This document shows positions 15,813 through 25,244 of a stretch of 64,000 nucleotides of DNA, piece by piece. The notes under the pieces were generated by a model. That model was not told where the DNA came from. It made no database searches and worked only from the letters and a program-made list of their open reading frames with translations. The position numbers and the translations under genes are program-made. Positions within the stretch are counted from its first letter, which is position 1. Each line of letters begins with the position of its first letter. Source of the DNA: Pycnococcus provasolii (lineage: Eukaryota; Chlorophyta; Pseudoscourfieldiophyceae; Pseudoscourfieldiales; Pycnococcaceae); contig OW568900.1 in assembly GCA_938743325.2 (NCBI GenBank), forward strand, positions 357,985 through 421,984, written 5' to 3'.

Positions 15813-16943
15813 GATTCCCGCAGGCAGGATGGCGTCAACGAAGCTATCCGCGTCAAAGGACTGCAGGTCCTCGAGCTTCTCTCCAACGCCGACGAAACGC
15901 ACTGGCACGCCCACCTCGTCTACGACGCTTACCACGGCACCTCCGCGGCTTGTTCCGTCGAGTTTCGTGAGGATGAGCCCAGTTAAGTTCACATAGCTAG
16001 CGAATTCCTTCGCCTGGTTGAGCATGTTCAGCCCCGTGGTTCCGTCGAGCACGAGCAGCGTTTCGTGCGGCGATCCAGGCATCACCTTCTGCATACTCGA
16101 CTGGCATTTGCCGAGCTCTTCCATTAAATCGTAATTCGTGTGCAGGCGCCCACTCGTATCGCACACGAGCACGTCGGCGTACCCGTCCGTGCCCTCGCCG
16201 TTTTTGTGTGCCGCGAGCGTTTCCTCGAGAGCTCGGTACAGCAGCGCTGGCGGTTTTTCCTTCTCTCCGCGCTTCACGACAACGGGGCTATCCGTTCGTT
16301 TTCCCCACTCCACGAGCTGCTCGGTGGCTGCGGCACGGTACGTGTCACCCGCGGCAAGTGCGACCGCCACACCTTGCGAAGTGAGCCTGTGCGCGAGCTT
16401 TCCAATGGTGGTAGTTTTTCCCGCGCCGTTGACGCCAACGACGAGCACGGTACCCACCTCAGCGTCATCGGGGAATGAGAGCGGGTTATCACTGCCCCCC
16501 TCTCCTGCCGGCGCGGTTAGTATTTGCCTGATGTTTTCCTTGAGCAGTGCCTTGACCTCACTTCCGTCGCTCACCTTTCCCGCCTTGATTTCCACTCTGA
16601 GGCTGTCGCATACGCGTGCGGCAGTCTTCGGCCCAAAGTCCGCGGTGAGCAGTACGTCCTCGAGTTCCTCGAGCGCCTCCTCGTACTCGTCTAGTTGCCA
16701 GTACGTGAACAGTTCGTCTGCGACACTCAAGCGTTCTCGCGTTTTATCCATCGCCCCGAATACGCGTTCGTAGTCCGACTTGGCCTTTTCCGAAAAGACG
16801 CGCGCCAACTTGGTGATCATGCCTTCACTCTTCGCAGCATAGGTCTTCACATGACGACGACGACGGAGAGAGCAGACCCGAAATCCGTTATGAAGGGAGA
16901 CTTGAGCAACGGGTCCAAGACGGGAGGAGGGGGCCATGGCCAT
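15810..16943 (-). CDS. cpFTSY: Chloroplast SRP receptor FtsY
   Basis: A GTPase receptor that docks cpSRP and light-harvesting cargo at the thylakoid membrane beside Alb3. Residues 1-38 are basic, Ser/Ala-containing and non-acidic (transit peptide). The NG domain follows: a helical N domain from about 60, G1 loop GVNGAGKTT at 170-178, the DTYRAAA segment, G3 DTSGRLH near 252 and G4 TKLDG near 327, ending at the usual FtsY C-terminus. The acidic A domain of bacterial FtsY is absent, as in plant cpFtsY. Length is 377 residues, typical for plastid forms. The TAA stop coincides with the start of repeat copy C. It is head-to-head with CSN2, 292 bases apart. Confidence 0.95.
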   Translation of the reverse strand: MAMAPSSRLGPVAQVSLHNGFRVCSLRRRRHVKTYAAKSEGMITKLARVFSEKAKSDYERVFGAMDKTRERLSVADELFTYWQLDEYEEALEELEDVLLTADFGPKTAARVCDSLRVEIKAGKVSDGSEVKALLKENIRQILTAPAGEGGSDNPLSFPDDAEVGTVLVVGVNGAGKTTTIGKLAHRLTSQGVAVALAAGDTYRAAATEQLVEWGKRTDSPVVVKRGEKEKPPALLYRALEETLAAHKNGEGTDGYADVLVCDTSGRLHTNYDLMEELGKCQSSMQKVMPGSPHETLLVLDGTTGLNMLNQAKEFASYVNLTGLILTKLDGTSRGGAVVSVVDEVGVPVRFVGVGEKLEDLQSFDADSFVDAILPAGI

Positions 16944-17235
16944 TTATGATGATGTGCGCAAATGACGGGACAAAAAGTGAAAATGGGGGGCAGATGAAGA
17001 TGAATGAGGGGAGGGGGTTTTGTTATCCGAAATCACGAGATTTGATAACACGATGATACTAGGTCCAATAGAGGTCTGGGGGATCCAACCCCGGAGATTG
17101 TTTTTCGGGGTTGGTTTGCTAAAAGCGGTTCCGTTTCGGGGTTTTGAAACCTGTTTTTTGTTCCCGTGGCGTTGCGAAGTTTTACCGGTTAGGTCATTCC
17201 TCCTCTTCTTCTTCTCCATTTAGCGCGACACTAAG
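16944..17235. promoter_or_regulatory. Bidirectional promoter region FtsY/CSN2
   Basis: Purine-rich on the plus strand. It contains CTGGGGGATCCAACCCC (17075-17092) and an AT-richer segment at 17020-17060. No coding sequence seen. Confidence 0.45.
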
Positions 17236-18732
17236 ATGGACGACGACATGGACTACGGCTTCGAGTACAGCGACGACGACGAGGACGACACGGACGTCGA
17301 CGTCGAGAACGCGTACTACAACGCCAAGGCGTCCAAGGAGGAAAGCGAGTGGAGCGAAGCGTTAAGTGGCTTCGAAAGTGTCGTGGACATGGAGGGGGAC
17401 GCGAAGGGCGAGTGGGGGTTCAAGGCTCTGCGCAACATCGTCAAAATCAACCACCGCCTGGGAAACTCGCCGGAGAGTCTCGCGGCGTACCGCCGACTCC
17501 TCGAGTACATCTCAGGCGCCGTCACGCGAAACTATGCGGAGAAAGTTGTCAACTCGGTGCTCGACTTTGTCTCCGTGACGCCGGCGGGACAACTCGTACA
17601 GACGACGACGACGACGCCTGCACCGGCAGCAGCAGCAGCAGCAGCAAGCACGCCGCCGGTGGGAACGACAATACAGGACGGCGGCGGCTCGGGGTCGTTC
17701 TTGAAGTCGTTCTACGAACTCACGCTAGAAGCGCTCAAGCAGCCGAACGCTCACAACGAAAGGCTATGGTTCAAGACAAACTTGAAGCTGTGCGAGCTGT
17801 GGTTCACGCAAAGGGAATTCGGGCGCATGGCGAGAACGCTCAAGGAACTGCACAAGGCGTGCCGACTCGAGGACGGGACGGAAGACCACAAGAAAGGAAC
17901 GCAGCTGCTGGAGGTGTTTGCGGTGGAAATCAAAATGCACACGGAGAGGAAGGATCACAAGAAGCTCAAGGAGCTGTACCGCCGAGCGCTCACCGTCAAA
18001 AGCGCCATACCTCACCCTCGCATCATGGGCATTATACGTGAGTGCGGCGGGAAGATGCACATGGACGAGCGATCTTGGGATATGGCAGCGACTGACTTCT
18101 TTGAGGCTTTCAAGAGCTACGACGAGGCTGGTGAGCGCAGGCGCATCTCGTGCCTCAAGTACCTCGTGCTCGCCTCCATGCTCATGGAAAGCAAGGTGGA
18201 CCCGTTCGACGCGCAGGAGGCGAAGCCGTACAAGCACGATCCGGAGATTGTGGCAATGACAAACCTTGTCGAGGCGTACGGTCAGAACGACATCGCGCAG
18301 TTCGAGCGCGTGCTCCGAGGACGTGATGGTGAGACCATATTGGGGGATGCCTTCATTCGCGACTACGTCGAGGATCTGCTTCGCAACGTGCGCACGTCAG
18401 TTGTGCTGAGACTCGTGCAGCCGTACACGAGCCTGACGCTCGCATTTCTTGCAGACGAGCTCAATGTGTCCGTTGCGGCGGTTGAGGAGCTCGTCGTTGA
18501 CCTCATCCTCGACGGACGACTCGTCGGCGGCGAGCTCGACCAGGTGACTGGCGTACTGTCATTCAAAAAGGCGCCAATCGCCGTCACCGCAGCAGGTGCT
18601 GGTGCGGCTGACGACCCACGTGCCGCCGCCGCCGCGGCGGCGGCGAGCAGCGCGGATGCAAAGTATGCCGCACTAGACAGGTGGGCGAAACAACTTCTGA
18701 AACTGTTGGCCTCTCAGTCCAAGGGTCTGTAA
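17236..18732 (+). CDS. CSN2: COP9 signalosome subunit 2
   Basis: A scaffold subunit of the COP9 signalosome, which removes NEDD8 from cullin-RING ligases. The N-terminus MDDDMDYGFEYSDDDEDD followed by DVDVENAYYNAK is highly characteristic of CSN2, where the acidic tail binds the cullin. TPR-like helical repeats run from about 40 to 330, and a PCI domain occupies about 330-455, ending in a winged helix with VELVVDLILDGRL-like sequence. An Ala/Thr/Gly-rich insert (about 118-150) and an Ala-rich stretch near the C-terminus (about 460-475) are not conserved elements. Length of 498 residues compares with about 440-450 in animals and plants. Confidence 0.95.
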   Translation: MDDDMDYGFEYSDDDEDDTDVDVENAYYNAKASKEESEWSEALSGFESVVDMEGDAKGEWGFKALRNIVKINHRLGNSPESLAAYRRLLEYISGAVTRNYAEKVVNSVLDFVSVTPAGQLVQTTTTTPAPAAAAAAASTPPVGTTIQDGGGSGSFLKSFYELTLEALKQPNAHNERLWFKTNLKLCELWFTQREFGRMARTLKELHKACRLEDGTEDHKKGTQLLEVFAVEIKMHTERKDHKKLKELYRRALTVKSAIPHPRIMGIIRECGGKMHMDERSWDMAATDFFEAFKSYDEAGERRRISCLKYLVLASMLMESKVDPFDAQEAKPYKHDPEIVAMTNLVEAYGQNDIAQFERVLRGRDGETILGDAFIRDYVEDLLRNVRTSVVLRLVQPYTSLTLAFLADELNVSVAAVEELVVDLILDGRLVGGELDQVTGVLSFKKAPIAVTAAGAGAADDPRAAAAAAAASSADAKYAALDRWAKQLLKLLASQSKGL

Positions 18733-18913
18733 TACATGATGAACATATAGTAACGAAACCAAACCGAAACCAACCGATGTTGACCACTCATTATTGCAAA
18801 AAACAAATTTGTTGCTGTACCTGTATTCACTTACTCGTCCTATTTATCTAGTTGGTATATACTTGAGAAATCTTCAAAAAAACCGGAACCACATTTCGCA
18901 TCTCTCTTCCACC
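18733..18913. other. Short intergenic region between convergent genes
   Basis: AT-rich 3' UTR-like sequence between CSN2 and the next minus-strand gene; nothing else seen. Confidence 0.4.
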
Positions 18914-19801
18914 TCAAATGACGAAGGAACCCTTCTGCTCGTCCGCCGCCTGCGCCTCGAGCCTCTCGCCGTCCGCGTCGGAAATGTTGAGCAGCTTGCG
19001 AAAGAGAATCATGCGCGGGTACTGCGTGGTGGTCGAGAGACGCTTCGCGGCCAGCTTGTAGACTCGCTCAACATCTTCACTCTGAAATGCATCTGTCAGC
19101 ACGCTTCGTCGGCACTCGGTGTGCACGTCGATGGCGCGCTCAATTTCCACGTGCGCGCGCGTGTGATTTGCCATGCGCGCGTAGTTGATCGCAGACTGCA
19201 CGGCGGCCGCTTGGCGAATGCGAAGGCGAGCAGACTGGTGTTCCTGCTCCTGCTCAGCAAGTTCCTCCGCTTTTAACGAGTCGTCTGCGCCACCTTTCTT
19301 CTGCTGGTCTACAAAGAACCAGGCGCCGCCTGCAACAACCACCGCCCCCAGCGCGGCGAAGACGCCGTTGAAGTTGTACCCGTCCCCGACCAGCAAGCTT
19401 GAGTCGCTTTCGAGCGCGACTTTTTTCGTGGATACGGCAACTGACGCCGTCGTCGCCGGCGGTGCGTCACTGTTGCCATCTGTTGGTGTTGTAGACTCGT
19501 GGTTGTGTGATGCGCAGCACGGCTTTGTTCCCGTCTCCGCCGCCGCCGAGTCCGCCGCCTCTGCGTCCGCCGCCACAGCGTCGTTCTCTGCGCTAGCGAC
19601 ATAAGGCGAGTCCGTCGCGGCGTGCACGACGACGCGTCGTCGCGTCGTGTCCGTTGTGGATAAGGCTGCTGCGTTGCTGTTTTGTTGTCGTCGTTGTGTT
19701 TTCGTGCGTCGGCCGGCGGCCGATGGTGGTGATGATGAAGCGGGCTTTCGCGACAAACATGTTGTCTTTGTATGTTGTTGTAAGCAGCGCTCCATGATCA
19801 A
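18914..19801 (-). CDS. Hypothetical single-pass membrane protein, probably organellar
   Basis: No family was recognised. Residues 1-60 are Ser/Thr/Arg/Gln-rich with few acids, consistent with an organelle presequence, and the next 80 are Ala/Thr-rich and acidic. A transmembrane segment follows near 150-170 (FAALGAVVVAGGAWFFV). The C-terminal 110 residues are charged and helical (ADDSLKAEELAEQEQEHQSA onward) and look like a folded or coiled-coil region facing one compartment. The likely start is either Met1 or the Met two codons later. The single membrane anchor with a helical C-terminal domain could suit a thylakoid, envelope or inner mitochondrial protein; that is inference only. Confidence 0.65.
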   Translation of the reverse strand: MIMERCLQQHTKTTCLSRKPASSSPPSAAGRRTKTQRRQQNSNAAALSTTDTTRRRVVVHAATDSPYVASAENDAVAADAEAADSAAAETGTKPCCASHNHESTTPTDGNSDAPPATTASVAVSTKKVALESDSSLLVGDGYNFNGVFAALGAVVVAGGAWFFVDQQKKGGADDSLKAEELAEQEQEHQSARLRIRQAAAVQSAINYARMANHTRAHVEIERAIDVHTECRRSVLTDAFQSEDVERVYKLAAKRLSTTTQYPRMILFRKLLNISDADGERLEAQAADEQKGSFVI

Positions 19802-20619
19802 GTGCTTACTGTTGACTTGAGGTTATATTTACTCAAAGGTGAAGGTGAAGTAAGTGGGGCCCCTTAAGAGGGAATCTGCGAGCAAGCTCTTCGCCGATGG
19901 ATGGCCGGATGGGATGGGATGGGATGGGATGGCTAAAAGCGAGGTTGATGAAGCGAGACCAAGGCTCGAAAGGAAAGGGGCTGATCAAAGGGGATGATCC
20001 CTCACTCCCAGCCTCATTTCCAGCCCCCGGGGACTAACCTTAATTCAATGCCAGGGAAGGGAAGGGAGGCTGCAAGGGGAGGGGGAGGCGGGAGGCGTGC
20101 ACGAGGCGGCTCTGAAACCTCTGATAGGCGGAGGAGGCCTTGGAGAGAGAGAGATGAGGAAGGCTAATAATGTTGGATTAAGATGAGGAAGTTGTTGGAT
20201 TTTAAAATAATAAGGGCCGATCTCGATTCTCGATCGGAGGAATGCGTTTGGGCGCCTTGGGCTCTCGGCCTTGGGCGGGTGGGGTGGGCCCCAATCGGCC
20301 TACCTTTACTTCCTACCAAACGGTTCCAACAGGACTTGGAGTACTGTACTTTTTACTGTACATAGACTAATGTAGGCCGAGCTTGGGTGGGGACTGTAGG
20401 AGCAAGCAATTAACCTTAGCACCGAAACGTTTGTATGGGACTCCCTGGGGCAAGACCAGGTTTAAGGGTGGGTCCCCACTCGTACGGAGGGTTTCCAACC
20501 TGGGCAAAACCTGGCAGACTATGAGTAAGGTTAGACGAAAACTTGTGAGAGCGGTTCCTTTACGAGGACGACTACCCGGTACGGTGTTGCGCCGAGTAGG
20601 AACAAAAACGCGAAGGGAA
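19802..20619. other. Intergenic region with GGGAT microsatellite
   Basis: No supported gene. It contains a TGGGATGGGATGGGATGGGA run at 19910-19932 and several GGGGA and GGGAAGG tracts at 20040-20090. The remainder is unremarkable. Confidence 0.55.
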
Positions 20620-20726
20620 TGGCACCGGTACTCGAATGGCTTGAATGGTGAAAGTGAATGACGTGAATGGACGACCGTTGGGGGGACAAACTAATGTGCA
20701 ACTTCATTACTGAATGAGGGATCTCA
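20620..20726 (-). repeat. Stop-proximal dispersed repeat, copy D
   Basis: Minus strand starts TGAGATCCCTCATTCAGTAA, in which TGA is the stop codon of the adjacent gene. It continues with ACGGTCGTCCATTCAC and CATTCACTTTCACCATTCA, matching the proximal 95 bases of copy A. Confidence 0.85.
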
Positions 20727-22769
20727 GGCGCCTGGTGATAGGCGCGCGAGGAAGCTCGTGCAGTCGTCGCGAAGAACGGCGCCGCCGAGGGCAGCCTTGA
20801 TGGCGGCGAAACCGTCGAACGGCGTCGTCGCCTTAAGACCAGCCCACAGACGAGCGTGCACCACCACCTTGCCACCATCATCAGGGGATTGCTCCTCACT
20901 CAGCTCGAGACGACGGTCAACCACCCACAGCTTGCCGAACGGAAAGCGCGGCGTGGACGATCGGCTCAGCAAAGTGAGCTGACGTGGCGCGGTTTGCCGA
21001 GCCAGCTGCGCTTCCACGGTGGTGAGGTGGCCAAACGCACTGGACGCGTGCAAACAATGTGACTTGATGACGCGACGCAGGCCGCCGTACCGTGCGCTGT
21101 ACGACCACTGCGGTGACTGGGCATCTGGTGCGGCAAAGTGCTGACGCCAAGTGGCAGCCACCGTGCCTGCATACGTCGCCGTCGCAAGCGGCTCGGATCC
21201 CAGGTGACTAAGGTTGCGCCCAAGAAAAGGCCGTGGCGTCATACGTGGCGAATGCGAGCTTGTTTCCTCCACTTCGTGCTCTGCCGCCGCCACACCTCGC
21301 TGCGTCGCCCCCTCCTCCTCCTCCTCCTCTGCCACCGGCGCCGCCGCCAGCACGCCAACGCCGACGGCTGAGTCGGCATGGAGAGTCGCAGAGCCGATTC
21401 TCGCAATGCTGCTGTCTACCGCTAACTCGTAGTCAGCGGCGGCAGTCGGCGTGGTCATTTGCGCTGCTGAGCGAAACGCCGTGCGCTGCACGGGTGCGGG
21501 AGCGACGTCGCTTGCAAAACTGCTTATCGTAGACGGTGGTACCTTCCTCGTTCCACTTCCAACATTGCTGCTCGTATGAGTAGATGGCGGTGTTTCGGAA
21601 TCCTCCTCTTGCACTGCCTTCGAAAAGACGCAGCCAAACAAACGCAGTCCATTCGCCAGGCTATTCCACTCGAGCTGCCCTTCGTCTGTGCCGATCGCTT
21701 CCACGAGGGCCTCCGCAAGCTCGTGAGCCTCCGCAATGTCCGTGACGACATCATGCAAAGCAGCATGCATGAAGCGTGCCACAGCTTTCACGTCGAGAGC
21801 GAGAAGACTGCGGTTGGTCGTCGTCGACGGTGGCGACATGGTGGCGGCATCATTCATCATGTGGCGAGGTAAAAAATTCAACGACGATAGATCTGTGTGT
21901 CTACGCCTAATTGGCGCAGAACCTCCTCCTGGCTGCCGCGATGCTGCCGTCGTTTTTTTCCTGACTCGCATCGCTGGGCAGAAGCCACGGAATGTTTGTG
22001 CAAGGACATCTGCGCCACCGCCGTACGAAGCAAGCATGTGCAGTGCCAGAGCAGCAGGAGGTAACGATGGTGTCGGTGTTGTTTGCTGTTCGTGATCATC
22101 GTGGTGGTGGACACCTTCGCCGCCGCTGCCGTCGTCCTCCTCCTCCTCCTCCTCCTGCTTATCGGTGCTGCTGCTAGAAGTTTGTGCAAGGACATCTGCG
22201 CCACCGCCGTACGAAGCGAGCATATGCAGTGCCAGAGCAGTAGGAGGTAACGATGATGTCGGTGTTGTTTGCTGTTCATGATCATCGTTGTGATGGACAC
22301 GATCGTCGTCGTTGTTGTCGTCGTCATCGCCGCCGCCGCCGCCGCCCTCCTCCTCCTCCTCCTTATCGATGCCACTGCTAGAATCGTAGCAGCAATAAGC
22401 AGTCTTGTAAATGCTGCTGCTGCTGCTGCTGCCGCCGCTGCTGTTGTTGTTGTTGTTGTTGTCACCTGTGCTTGCTGAAGTTTCATACGGTGTATAGTAA
22501 ACATATCCGTCACTTGACGACGAAGGCATTGGCAGTAACTCCTCCCGAGCTGGTGTCTCCTCTGGTTGTTGTGGTTGTGGTTGGTTCTTCTTGTTCTGCG
22601 TCGTCGTTATCATCAATGGTGTCATCATTTGTTCGCCACAAACGTCCGCCTTGGCAGCCGTCGTATCCCGTCGTATCCGCCGCCGTATCCGCCGTATCGT
22701 CTCTCCTCCTCCTTCTCCACGCGTGGGCGACGACGCCATTAAATTACTAGTGCTGCACCAACCAACCAA
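20724..22769 (-). CDS. Large low-complexity protein with possible VASt-like C-terminal domain
   Basis: A 681-residue protein whose N-terminal half is low-complexity (Gln, Ser, Thr, Asp and Glu runs) and contains an in-frame duplication of LALHMLASYGGGADVLAQT. The middle holds a helical stretch around DVKAVARFMHAALHDVVTDI. The C-terminal 150 residues look like a folded domain, with WSYSARYGGLRRVIKSHCLH, then FPFGKLWVVDRRLEL and FDGFAAIKAALGG. The arrangement recalls VASt/START-like lipid-binding domains, but the resemblance is weak. An in-frame Met ten codons later (22739) could be the start. The TGA stop lies in repeat copy D. Function is unknown. Confidence 0.6.
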   Translation of the reverse strand: MVGWCSTSNLMASSPTRGEGGGETIRRIRRRIRRDTTAAKADVCGEQMMTPLMITTTQNKKNQPQPQQPEETPAREELLPMPSSSSDGYVYYTPYETSASTGDNNNNNNSSGGSSSSSSIYKTAYCCYDSSSGIDKEEEEEGGGGGGDDDDNNDDDRVHHNDDHEQQTTPTSSLPPTALALHMLASYGGGADVLAQTSSSSTDKQEEEEEEDDGSGGEGVHHHDDHEQQTTPTPSLPPAALALHMLASYGGGADVLAQTFRGFCPAMRVRKKTTAASRQPGGGSAPIRRRHTDLSSLNFLPRHMMNDAATMSPPSTTTNRSLLALDVKAVARFMHAALHDVVTDIAEAHELAEALVEAIGTDEGQLEWNSLANGLRLFGCVFSKAVQEEDSETPPSTHTSSNVGSGTRKVPPSTISSFASDVAPAPVQRTAFRSAAQMTTPTAAADYELAVDSSIARIGSATLHADSAVGVGVLAAAPVAEEEEEEGATQRGVAAAEHEVEETSSHSPRMTPRPFLGRNLSHLGSEPLATATYAGTVAATWRQHFAAPDAQSPQWSYSARYGGLRRVIKSHCLHASSAFGHLTTVEAQLARQTAPRQLTLLSRSSTPRFPFGKLWVVDRRLELSEEQSPDDGGKVVVHARLWAGLKATTPFDGFAAIKAALGGAVLRDDCTSFLARLSPGA
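21990..22290 (-). repeat. In-frame 189-bp-period duplication within the coding region
   Basis: About 110 bases starting TTTGTGCAAGGACATCTGCG near 21992 recur from 22181 with only a few substitutions. The offset is 189 bases (63 codons), so the reading frame is kept. Confidence 0.85.
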
Positions 22770-23039
22770 CCAAATGAATGGAAGAATGAATGAATGCGCG
22801 GCGCGTTATTAGTTTTGAAATTCATTCAGGCCCAACGACCTACTGATATATCTGTCTGTCACAACTCTCAATTGAGATTCGGGGTTCAATGAAATGAAAT
22901 GATGAATCATTTCCTTCGGCAGTCCGGGCCGAAAGAAAGAAAAAAAGAAGAAAAAATAATCAACAACAACAACCAGCCAAATCCTGCCGACTGCAAAACG
23001 TCTGCTGCTTGCAGCCTCTGCTGCCTTTCTTTGCTGGCG
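22770..23039. other. Leader region between divergent genes
   Basis: Contains short AACC and GAAT repeats at 22758-22795. The frame of the next gene is open from 22899, but the composition is leader-like. Nothing else seen. Confidence 0.4.
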
Positions 23040-23690
23040 ATGTTCGCAAGACTCGGAGCGGCGCGTATTGTCGTGGAGGCTGCAGAAACGACCCGGGGCG
23101 GTGCTGGTGGCGACAACGATGAGCCGCCGGCAGAGCTCGTTCCCGGAGAAGAAAAAGAAGAAGAAGAAGAAGAAGACGGTGACGGTGAAAAGAAGAGGAG
23201 GTCCAAGGCAACGCCGAGCAGCAGCAAGCAACTTCTTGACGACGAATTCAGCTATCCTCTCTGGCCCGTGTTAGGAATCGCTTTCTTTAGCGGAAGCTTA
23301 AGCTCGCGACGTGCGGGCGCACTCATTGGCGGCATCTCGTCTGTTGGTGCGTGGCCAAGATTTGGCATCGCCCTAAAAGATCTCGGGAGCATGGTAAGGA
23401 GATTCTTTGCCAGGATGCGCTGTCGACGACGACGACAGCAACAACAAGAGAAAAAAAACGAGAATGACGACATCGCGGGGAGTGGTAGTGGTGAGCACGT
23501 CGATGATATGTCGATGAAAGAAACATGTGATGATGATGCAGCTGGAGTTTCGATCCCGAATGACCCGATCGATGCCGCACTCATCGAAACAGACGCTGCA
23601 AATGATGGCAACGACAACAAAATCAACAACGATTCCAAAGGTGGCGAAGATGTCGCGAAGGAGGACACAGTAGTGCAATGGTGGCAGTAA
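23040..23690 (+). CDS. Hypothetical membrane protein
   Basis: I chose the ATG at 23040 (216 residues), which starts MFARLGAARIVVEAAETT. The frame continues upstream to 22899 through Lys/Asn-rich sequence. An acidic Glu-rich run encoded by a GAA microsatellite precedes a basic patch. The only hydrophobic region is about residues 80-112 (YPLWPVLGIAFFSGSLSSRR and then AGALIGGISSVGAW), long enough for one or two short membrane spans separated by a basic turn. The C-terminal 90 residues are Arg/Gln-rich and then Asp/Asn-rich. No family recognised; the Gly-rich hairpin-like membrane part could be a short two-span organelle protein. Confidence 0.5.
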   Translation: MFARLGAARIVVEAAETTRGGAGGDNDEPPAELVPGEEKEEEEEEDGDGEKKRRSKATPSSSKQLLDDEFSYPLWPVLGIAFFSGSLSSRRAGALIGGISSVGAWPRFGIALKDLGSMVRRFFARMRCRRRRQQQQEKKNENDDIAGSGSGEHVDDMSMKETCDDDAAGVSIPNDPIDAALIETDAANDGNDNKINNDSKGGEDVAKEDTVVQWWQ

Positions 23691-23733
23691 TAGGAGAAAA
23701 AAGATGTCTTTTTTGCTATGATTATGGAGTGCT

Positions 23734-25020
23734 CTAGCCACCCGCCCGTCCAAATCGCAGGCTTGCTAATCCGCCCTTGTTTTTGAGCTGGCTCGCCATG
23801 GCCTCGCGCTTCTCTCGTAGAGCAGCCGCACGTTTTCGAAACTCGACGATGACATCCTTGCCCTCATAGCTCGCCACGACCGCGCGCACATCCGGCGCGT
23901 TCGTCTTGATCACCATCTCGAGGAATGGCATGATGTCGAGAAGCGCGGTGTCGTCGTCGCCACCTTCGTCGGACACCTGCTTGAACGGCGGGATGACAAT
24001 CGTATTCTCAGGGTGAAGTAGAGCCGTCTTTGGGTCGCTCGTGAGGTAAAGCAGCTTCGACGGGTCGCGGTTCATGCGCGAAAGGTCTCGCACCTGCGTC
24101 CCGTTGTAGTACTTCGTGGCGTCGCGTGCAAGGCGGTAGGTGACCCGCCTCTGCGGGTCGAGACGATCCATGATTGGCTCGACATAAGTGTGATTCTGGT
24201 GCGTGTAGACGACAAGTTCGTAGAATTGGCTCATTCTGTTGAGGAACTCGTCCACCCCCGGCCGTTTGAACACACGCCAGCCGCGCGCGCGCGTCCAGTC
24301 GCTGTGCACGAGCGTCTCGTCGAGGTCCAGCACGAGCGTGCGTGCGTGCGCACGATATGCCTCAGGCAGGTCAGGGAGCAGCTTTTCGGCAGAAGGCTCC
24401 TTGTAGTAGTTGATTGTGTGGTCCATCCAGCGTCGTATGTCGACAAACTTTCGCACGGCAAGCTCGGCATAACCCACGTCTCGCATGTCGCCGCCGCCGC
24501 CGCTGCTGTCTGGCACGGCGCCCGGCGTGCCCGGTGGTGGCGGAGGCGCGATATCTGGTCTTGTTCCATATCGCGCGTCTGCCATGCTGTCGAGTTCGTC
24601 GACCGTGTAAATCTGGTACGACACGCCGAGTGCTGTACCCATGACTGCAGCCGTCGCTCCCACCGCGGTGAACACCGTGCTGATCGCACGCTCGACCGCC
24701 GACGGCGGTGGCAGCTCGGCAGCCTCCGCCGATGCAGCCTCCGCCGCCGCGTCCACTGCCCACGCCGGCTGCTGCTGCGTCGCTTCCTGCTTCTGCTTTG
24801 CTGCGCATGCAGCCGCCGCCGCCGATGCCGATGCCGATGCCGACGACGCGACGCATCGGCGAAGTGGCACATGTGTCATAGATTTCAGGGGTCCGCCGGT
24901 GAAAGAAGGGAGGGATGCTTGTGCACAGCTACTGATGGATCGCGCGCCACCTACGAGGGAGAGTGCGGTTGAGAGACCGTTTCTGAGCGCTTGTGTTGTT
25001 GTCGCCATGGCCACGGCCAT
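23734..25020 (-). CDS. TIM50: TIM50-like import receptor (FCP1/HAD fold)
   Basis: Homologous to TIM50, the TIM23-complex subunit that receives presequence proteins in the intermembrane space. Residues 1-75 are an Ala/Ser-rich, basic presequence. A membrane span lies near 111-133 (AISTVFTAVGATAAVMGTAL). The FCP1-like phosphatase domain begins at 228 with LVLDLDETLVHSDW, followed by FKRPGVDEFLNRMSQFYELV and YYNGTQVRDLSRMNRDPSKL, all in the order and spacing of TIM50. The catalytic DLDET motif is intact. The domain ends near 400. Ala-rich segments between 60 and 105 are lineage-specific. It is divergent from the TMEM14-like gene, 224 bases apart. A plastid-directed paralogue cannot be excluded. 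Confidence 0.92.
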   Translation of the reverse strand: MAVAMATTTQALRNGLSTALSLVGGARSISSCAQASLPSFTGGPLKSMTHVPLRRCVASSASASASAAAAACAAKQKQEATQQQPAWAVDAAAEAASAEAAELPPPSAVERAISTVFTAVGATAAVMGTALGVSYQIYTVDELDSMADARYGTRPDIAPPPPPGTPGAVPDSSGGGGDMRDVGYAELAVRKFVDIRRWMDHTINYYKEPSAEKLLPDLPEAYRAHARTLVLDLDETLVHSDWTRARGWRVFKRPGVDEFLNRMSQFYELVVYTHQNHTYVEPIMDRLDPQRRVTYRLARDATKYYNGTQVRDLSRMNRDPSKLLYLTSDPKTALLHPENTIVIPPFKQVSDEGGDDDTALLDIMPFLEMVIKTNAPDVRAVVASYEGKDVIVEFRKRAAALREKREAMASQLKNKGGLASLRFGRAGG

Positions 25021-25244
25021 GGGACAGGACGAGGTGGAGATGAGGTTGAGATGGAGGGGGAGGAGGGGGAAAGGGGGAAAAAGGGGGGGCCTTTGGCTTT
25101 GGGGGGGCGGCGTTTGCCCAACCCCTAATCAGCCTCGTTCTGAGTTAGTTAGGGGTTGGATTCCTCCTCGTGGTTGGTTGGTTTTCCCTGCTTGTGTTCC
25201 TCACGCCCACCATACCTTTACCGGGTACATTTCGTTCTCTCAGC
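25021..25244. promoter_or_regulatory. Bidirectional promoter with G-rich tracts
   Basis: Divergent gap between the TIM50-like and TMEM14-like genes. It has GGGGGAGGAGGGGGAAAGGG at 25055-25075 and further G runs to 25112, then TTAGTTAGGGGTTGG near 25145. Confidence 0.45.
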
